DNA of 33,740 bases. It comes from Halieaceae bacterium (GTDB lineage Bacteria > Pseudomonadota > Gammaproteobacteria > Pseudomonadales > Halieaceae). Positions 30,406-33,740 of this stretch are shown here, in pieces. How positions within the stretch are numbered: position 1 is the first letter of the stretch; every line of letters begins with the position of its first letter. A program made the position numbers and the translations under genes. The DNA is taken from positions 1 to 33,740 of the forward strand of contig JANQIO010000025.1 of assembly GCA_028282105.1 (NCBI GenBank), in the 5' to 3' direction. The notes beneath the pieces were generated by a model. It was not told where the DNA came from. It did not search any database and saw nothing but the letters and a program-made list of their open reading frames with translations.

Positions 30406-31497
30406 CTAGCGACTGACGGGCACTGTCAGTACAGGGGCGCCACTGGAGCCTTCGATTGCGCTGGACATGGCGGCAGACCAGAGGCTGCCCAACAACTTGA
30501 AGTAGCGCTTGGTGGCCTGGTCTCGCTCGTCGATATAGAACCACCCATCGCGGTAAGGCACCGATACATAGGCGTTGTCCGGGGCGCTATCGGCATAGTG
30601 AATGCTGACGCCGCGGGCGGCCTGGCCTGTTTGCGCGAAGCTGCGAGCGATACCCTGCTGCTCATCGCCAGGCGGTACCTCTACGGTAGCAGAGAGGATT
30701 TGCACCAGCTGCAGCACCGAGCGCGTGATGATCAAGAGCCCGCCGGCGCCGTCCTGCAAGGGTGAGGTATACACCGGGATGAGAGCCTCCTGGTCACGAA
30801 ACACCGACTCCGCAAGACCCAGCAGGGTGACCAACTCGATGGCGGCTTCTGCATTGCCGCTGGCGTCGATATGCAGCGCATATCGGCCCGGACGCGCGGG
30901 GTCTTCTACCCAGTGCAGGCGATGATCGCGTCCAAGTTGTGACATCAATGACACTGCCCGTGCAAAGCGCGGGTCGTGCTGGCGGTCACCGTAGAGAAAG
31001 TCCTCGTTGTGTATGCCGTTGATGGAAGACACCAGCGCCGTCATGGCGAACTCCCGTTCCGGCAGGGCGCGCCAGATTCTGGAGAGCATCGCGACAGGCA
31101 GCTGTGCGCTGAGCTGCTGGAAATAGCGCTCTCCTTCCACGGGCAGGTAGGAAATGGTGGGGTTTTCCTCGTAGACAAACCCGCCGCGGAACGGCACCAG
31201 GTTACCCTCGTAGTTGTCGCTGTCACCGAATCCTGCTTCCACCGTGGCCCGCGCCGACACCCTGACATTCGCGGTCACACTGGACACTGCCAGCAAGCTA
31301 CTGCGCTCCTCGTAGCGGTTGTGCACCAGGGCCATCAGTATCTGTTCACTGTTGGTTTCGGTAATCGCCGCGTTGTAGGCAAGCCGACCGTTACTCACGG
31401 CCGCCGGTCCTACCGAGGCACAACTGGTGATCAACAGCGTGACCAGAAGGCTCAGCGCTACAGCGAGCGCACCCTGGCAGCGCACTGGAAGCAGCAT
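30406..31497 (-). CDS. Predicted lipoprotein of unknown function
   Basis: A 363-aa protein with a lipoprotein signal: a hydrophobic stretch (about 10-25) ending in LLITSC with the lipid-anchored Cys26. The remainder is mixed alpha/beta without a recognised domain. A region at about 55-80 (NAAITETNSEQILMALVHNR) and a C-terminal block (VSVPYRDGWFYIDERDQATKRYFKLLGSL) look well structured; similar C-terminal strings are known to me from uncharacterised bacterial lipoproteins, which I cannot verify here. The ATG at 31497 is chosen, with AGGGAA about 8 bases upstream; the frame is open to 31539, but that would bury the lipobox. It heads the accessory trio with DUF3604 and the barrel protein. No function is proposed. 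Confidence 0.72.
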   Translation of the reverse strand: MLLPVRCQGALAVALSLLVTLLITSCASVGPAAVSNGRLAYNAAITETNSEQILMALVHNRYEERSSLLAVSSVTANVRVSARATVEAGFGDSDNYEGNLVPFRGGFVYEENPTISYLPVEGERYFQQLSAQLPVAMLSRIWRALPEREFAMTALVSSINGIHNEDFLYGDRQHDPRFARAVSLMSQLGRDHRLHWVEDPARPGRYALHIDASGNAEAAIELVTLLGLAESVFRDQEALIPVYTSPLQDGAGGLLIITRSVLQLVQILSATVEVPPGDEQQGIARSFAQTGQAARGVSIHYADSAPDNAYVSVPYRDGWFYIDERDQATKRYFKLLGSLWSAAMSSAIEGSSGAPVLTVPVSR

Positions 31498-31623
31498 GAT
31501 CGATTTCCCTGTATCAAGTCCGGCGAGACAGGCTCGCAAAAATGAACCACCGTTTCACAGATAGTGTAGCCGCCGATGCGTGAGCCGCACGCCGGGAGGT
31601 AAGAAGCAGCTTGAGTGAGACAA

Positions 31624-31650
31624 GCCGCGCCCTGATGCCCAGGACGCGGC
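31624..31650 (-). terminator. Probable terminator hairpin of phoH
   Basis: GCCGCGTCCTG pairs with CAGGGCGCGGC (11-bp stem, one G-U wobble in minus-strand RNA, 5-base loop), starting 9 bases after the phoH stop and followed by TTGTCT. The T-run is short, so termination may be partial. Confidence 0.5.
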
Positions 31651-31658
31651 GCGCCGGG

Positions 31659-33095
31659 TTAGAGGTTCTCTTCAGCAAACGCCGCCAGTCGCGAGCGCTC
31701 GATGCCGTTGACGTGCATGATGCCGGCGTGGTCGAAGTGCTTGCACTTCTCGACCAGGTAGGTGAGGCCCGAGGTCAGCGGTGAGATGTACTTGTTGTCG
31801 ATCTGCGCCAGGTTGCCCAGCACCACGATTCTGGAGCCGGCGCCGACCCGGGTAATCACCGACTTGAGCTGGAACTGGGTGAGGCCCTGGCTCTCGTCGA
31901 TGATGATATAGGCATTATTGAAGGAGCGGCCGCGCATGAAGTTGAGCGACTTGAACTGGATGTTGGCGCGCTCTTTCACGTAGTCGATGCTGCCGTGGCT
32001 GCACTCGTCGGCGCCGTGCAGAATCTCCAGGTTGTCATCGAAGGCCGCCAGCCAGGGGGCCATCTTCTCCTCTTCCGTGCCGGGCAGAAAGCCAATGTCC
32101 TCGGCGATGGGCGGCGTGGAGCGCGCCACGATCAGCTTGTTGTACTTCTTCTGTTCGAGAATCGCATGCAGGCCGTAGGCCAGCGCGATCAGGGTTTTAC
32201 CGGAGCCGGCCGGGCCCGTGAGCACGGTCATGTCGACACTGTCGTCGTCGATCAGTTCCATGGCCATGGCCTGTTCCAGGTTGCGCGGCGACAGGCCCCA
32301 GAAGCGGCGATTCATCAGGTTGTCGCGGCTGTCGCAGCGCAGGTAGACGTAGTCCTGGTCGACCCGCTTCACATAGGCGAAGAACTCGTTGTCGTCGAAC
32401 AGGAACATGTTCGGGTAGGCCTGGGGCAGCGCCGCGCGCGGCACCCGGTGCAGGGTGCGATCGCCCTCGCGCAGAGTATCCACCTCGGAGATGCCGGCCC
32501 AGAAATCGCCCTCGATCTGGTCGTAGCCCTTGGCCAGCAGGTCTATGTCATCCAGCACTACGTCTCGGCGATAATCCTCGACGTGCTCAAGGCCGGAACC
32601 CTTGGCCTTGAGACGCATATTGATGTCCTTGGTGACCAGGCAAACAAAGGCATCCGGGTGCAGGGTCTGTAGCTTGAGGGCCACGTTGATAATCCGGTTG
32701 TCGTTGGCCTGGTCCTGGGTGTCGTTGAGGAAGGGGATGTCGCTTTCCTCTGACAGCAACTGGTCCGGGTAGATAGACAATTTGCCCAGTGCGCCTTCGA
32801 GATTGGAGCCCGGGATTTCCACACCTTCCTGCAGTTCTGCAGGGCTCGCCTCGTCGACGACCTTGTCGATCATATTGATGGCGATGCGGGCCTCGCGGCT
32901 AACCGTCTTGTCGCGGCGGTCCTTGATGTGATCCAGCTCCTCGAGCACGGTCATGGGAATGACAATGTGGTGCTCGTTGAAGGCGCACACAGCGGTGGGA
33001 TCATGCAGTAACACATTGGTATCCAGCACGTAGATTTTCTTTCGAGCGAGTGCGGGATGGGGTTGATCTACACGCAGCGCGGCGCCTGAATCCAT
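31659..33095 (-). CDS. PIN domain-PhoH family ATPase
   Basis: A 478-aa protein with an N-terminal PIN nuclease domain and a C-terminal PhoH ATPase. The PIN part (about 20-165) has acidic residues in YVLDTNVLLHD (Asp25), VLEELD and VCLVTKDINMR, so it may cut RNA. The ATPase has Walker A TGPAGSGKT (293-301), a Walker B ending IIIDESQ (397-403), and GNLAQIDNKYISP as sensor. This PIN-PhoH (PhoH2/YlaK-like) architecture is linked to RNA unwinding and cleavage in studied members. The frame is open to 33209, but the ATG at 33095 has an AGAGGAA site and suits the family. The best promoter lies about 300 bases upstream. Confidence 0.93.
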   Translation of the reverse strand: MDSGAALRVDQPHPALARKKIYVLDTNVLLHDPTAVCAFNEHHIVIPMTVLEELDHIKDRRDKTVSREARIAINMIDKVVDEASPAELQEGVEIPGSNLEGALGKLSIYPDQLLSEESDIPFLNDTQDQANDNRIINVALKLQTLHPDAFVCLVTKDINMRLKAKGSGLEHVEDYRRDVVLDDIDLLAKGYDQIEGDFWAGISEVDTLREGDRTLHRVPRAALPQAYPNMFLFDDNEFFAYVKRVDQDYVYLRCDSRDNLMNRRFWGLSPRNLEQAMAMELIDDDSVDMTVLTGPAGSGKTLIALAYGLHAILEQKKYNKLIVARSTPPIAEDIGFLPGTEEEKMAPWLAAFDDNLEILHGADECSHGSIDYVKERANIQFKSLNFMRGRSFNNAYIIIDESQGLTQFQLKSVITRVGAGSRIVVLGNLAQIDNKYISPLTSGLTYLVEKCKHFDHAGIMHVNGIERSRLAAFAEENL

Positions 33096-33123
33096 AGACG
33101 ATTCCTCTCGGGTCTTAGTAGTG

Positions 33124-33146
33124 GCGAGTGTCGTGAACACACTCGC
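33124..33146 (-). promoter_or_regulatory. Perfect hairpin just upstream of the phoH ribosome site
   Basis: GCGAGTGT and ACACTCGC form a perfect 8-bp stem with a 7-base loop, ending 28 bases before the phoH ATG. No T-run follows. It could affect translation or stability of the phoH message; it is symmetric enough to be a protein-binding site instead. Confidence 0.5.
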
Positions 33147-33403
33147 GGGGCAAGGCCGGAGACCGCTCCTGGCAACAGCGTTATGCCGGGATCGATCCGG
33201 TGGGCACAAAAATCAGGGGGTTGAGGAGTGCTGAGCGATGCTGACCGGGAAGGCCGTTGCTCGGTGGGGGCGCTTGAAGGTAGCGCTCTTTTACACGCCG
33301 CGCCGAGGGGCAAATGCGCCTCCGCCGACGTCTGGAAAATCTTCAAATATGTTTCCCAGTTTCACCCGCTAACCACGCACCGGCGGTCTACCGATGCGCT
33401 TTC

Positions 33404-33433
33404 ATTATCGGGGTCGATTTCCGGCATTGTCAA
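33404..33433 (-). promoter_or_regulatory. Strong sigma70 promoter for phoH
   Basis: A perfect TTGACA -35 (33433-33428), an 18-base spacer and GATAAT -10 (33409-33404, 5/6) on the minus strand. The predicted start near 33397 gives a leader of about 300 bases before the phoH ATG at 33095. Confidence 0.65.
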
Positions 33434-33472
33434 CGCAAGAATCACCAACTTGCGGGCCTCTCTCACGCCCGA

Positions 33473-33501
33473 CTGACAGTGCGCTGGAATTGGGCTAGCA
33501 T
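33473..33501 (+). promoter_or_regulatory. Sigma70 promoter for the exoribonuclease gene
   Basis: CTGACA -35 (33473-33478, 5/6), a 17-base spacer and TAGCAT -10 (33496-33501). The predicted start near 33508 leaves a leader of about 23 bases, rich in T, before the ATG at 33531. Confidence 0.6.
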
Positions 33502-33530
33502 AGCGCCCCTTATGATTATTTTTTCCCACA

Positions 33531-33740
33531 ATGCTCAATCAGGATTCTCTAACTCAGCTTAAGGGCCTCAAGGCCCAGATGGAGGCGGAGAAAGAGCGCG
33601 CTGACGCTGTTATCAAGGGTACTCAGGCCCGCTACGGCTTTGCAGTGCTGGATGACGGCCGCGAGATATTTGTTCCCCCCGATGAGATGCTGAAGGCCTT
33701 CCCGGACGACCGGGTGCGGGTGTGCATTCGGCCGGACCGC
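33531..33740 (+). CDS. Probable RNase II/R-family exoribonuclease, 5' part only
   Basis: Seventy codons that run off the right edge. The product begins MLNQDSLTQLKGLKAQMEAE, a short helical leader, then has a cold-shock/OB-like segment (IKGTQARYGFAVLDDGREIF followed by VPPDEMLKAFPDDRVRV). The phrase of a GRYGF-like strand, DDGRxIFVPP and a FPxDRVRV turn matches the N-terminal RNA-binding domain of RNB exoribonucleases. Only this domain is visible, so the catalytic RNB part is not confirmed. An upstream sigma70 promoter supports the ATG at 33531, but no Shine-Dalgarno site is visible before it (TTTTTTCCCACA). Confidence 0.65.
   Translation, partial: MLNQDSLTQLKGLKAQMEAEKERADAVIKGTQARYGFAVLDDGREIFVPPDEMLKAFPDDRVRVCIRPDR

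Larger units (their letters stand above)
33096..33530. other. 435-base divergent intergenic region between phoH and an exoribonuclease gene
   Basis: No supported gene is present. It holds a strong minus-strand promoter (33404-33433), a good plus-strand promoter (33473-33501), and a long phoH leader with a perfect hairpin at 33124-33146. A 92-codon minus-strand frame (33068-33346) starts at TTG, lacks a ribosome site and runs into phoH out of frame, so it is not called. Confidence 0.7.

Noticed and set aside
33068-33346. 92-codon minus-strand frame in the phoH leader
   Set aside because: TTG start, no ribosome site, overlaps phoH out of frame, low-complexity product.

Overview
The window is GC-rich, densely coded chromosomal DNA from a gammaproteobacterium. 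The gene order is the familiar queG / nnr-tsaE-amiB-mutL-miaA-hfq-hflX-hflK-hflC-DUF2065-hisZ-purA block with orn, rsgA, rhdA and psd beside it. This is the arrangement known from Pseudomonas and, in part, from E. coli. A short-tailed Hfq, a Pseudomonas-type RhdA active loop, a MutL with an endonuclease motif, and secreted and outer-membrane accessory genes suggest a marine gammaproteobacterium, perhaps the Halieaceae/Cellvibrionales side. That placement is an inference from gene content; no rRNA is present.

Layout. Bases 1-1037 (minus) hold pyrK and the start of a class 1B-type pyrD. Bases 1173-2237 (plus) hold a zinc-free quinone-oxidoreductase-like MDR enzyme. Bases 2234-7323 (minus) hold a membrane/signalling group: a GGDEF diguanylate cyclase with a periplasmic sensor and 7TM region, a sensorless AraC-type regulator, LemA and an M48 metalloprotease. 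Bases 7455-9843 (plus) hold two DNA-repair genes, nei and a divergent photolyase/cryptochrome. The photolyase overlaps the 3' end of purA on the opposite strand by 66 bp. Bases 9778-22729 (minus) hold the conserved block, tightly packed with ATGA/TGATG start-stop overlaps and interrupted by three leader regions (before hfq, hflK and DUF2065). Bases 22802-27218 hold queG, orn (minus), rsgA, rhdA and psd. Bases 27231-31497 (minus) hold an accessory trio: an uncharacterised lipoprotein, a secreted DUF3604 protein and an outer-membrane barrel protein. Bases 31659-33095 (minus) hold a PIN-PhoH ATPase with a strong promoter about 300 bases upstream. The window ends inside the 5' part of a probable RNase II/R-family exoribonuclease (plus).

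Functionally the core is housekeeping: RNA regulation and decay (Hfq, Orn, HflX, PhoH, exoribonuclease), tRNA modification (MiaA, TsaE, QueG), ribosome maturation (RsgA), mismatch, base-excision and photorepair (MutL, Nei, photolyase), membrane and envelope quality control (HflKC, M48, AmiB, Psd), and purine, pyrimidine and histidine synthesis. I see no CRISPR array, prophage, insertion sequence, rRNA or tRNA. The least explained parts are the 27.2-31.5 kb trio, the photolyase variant, the M48 protein with its extra C-terminal domain, and the phoH leader.
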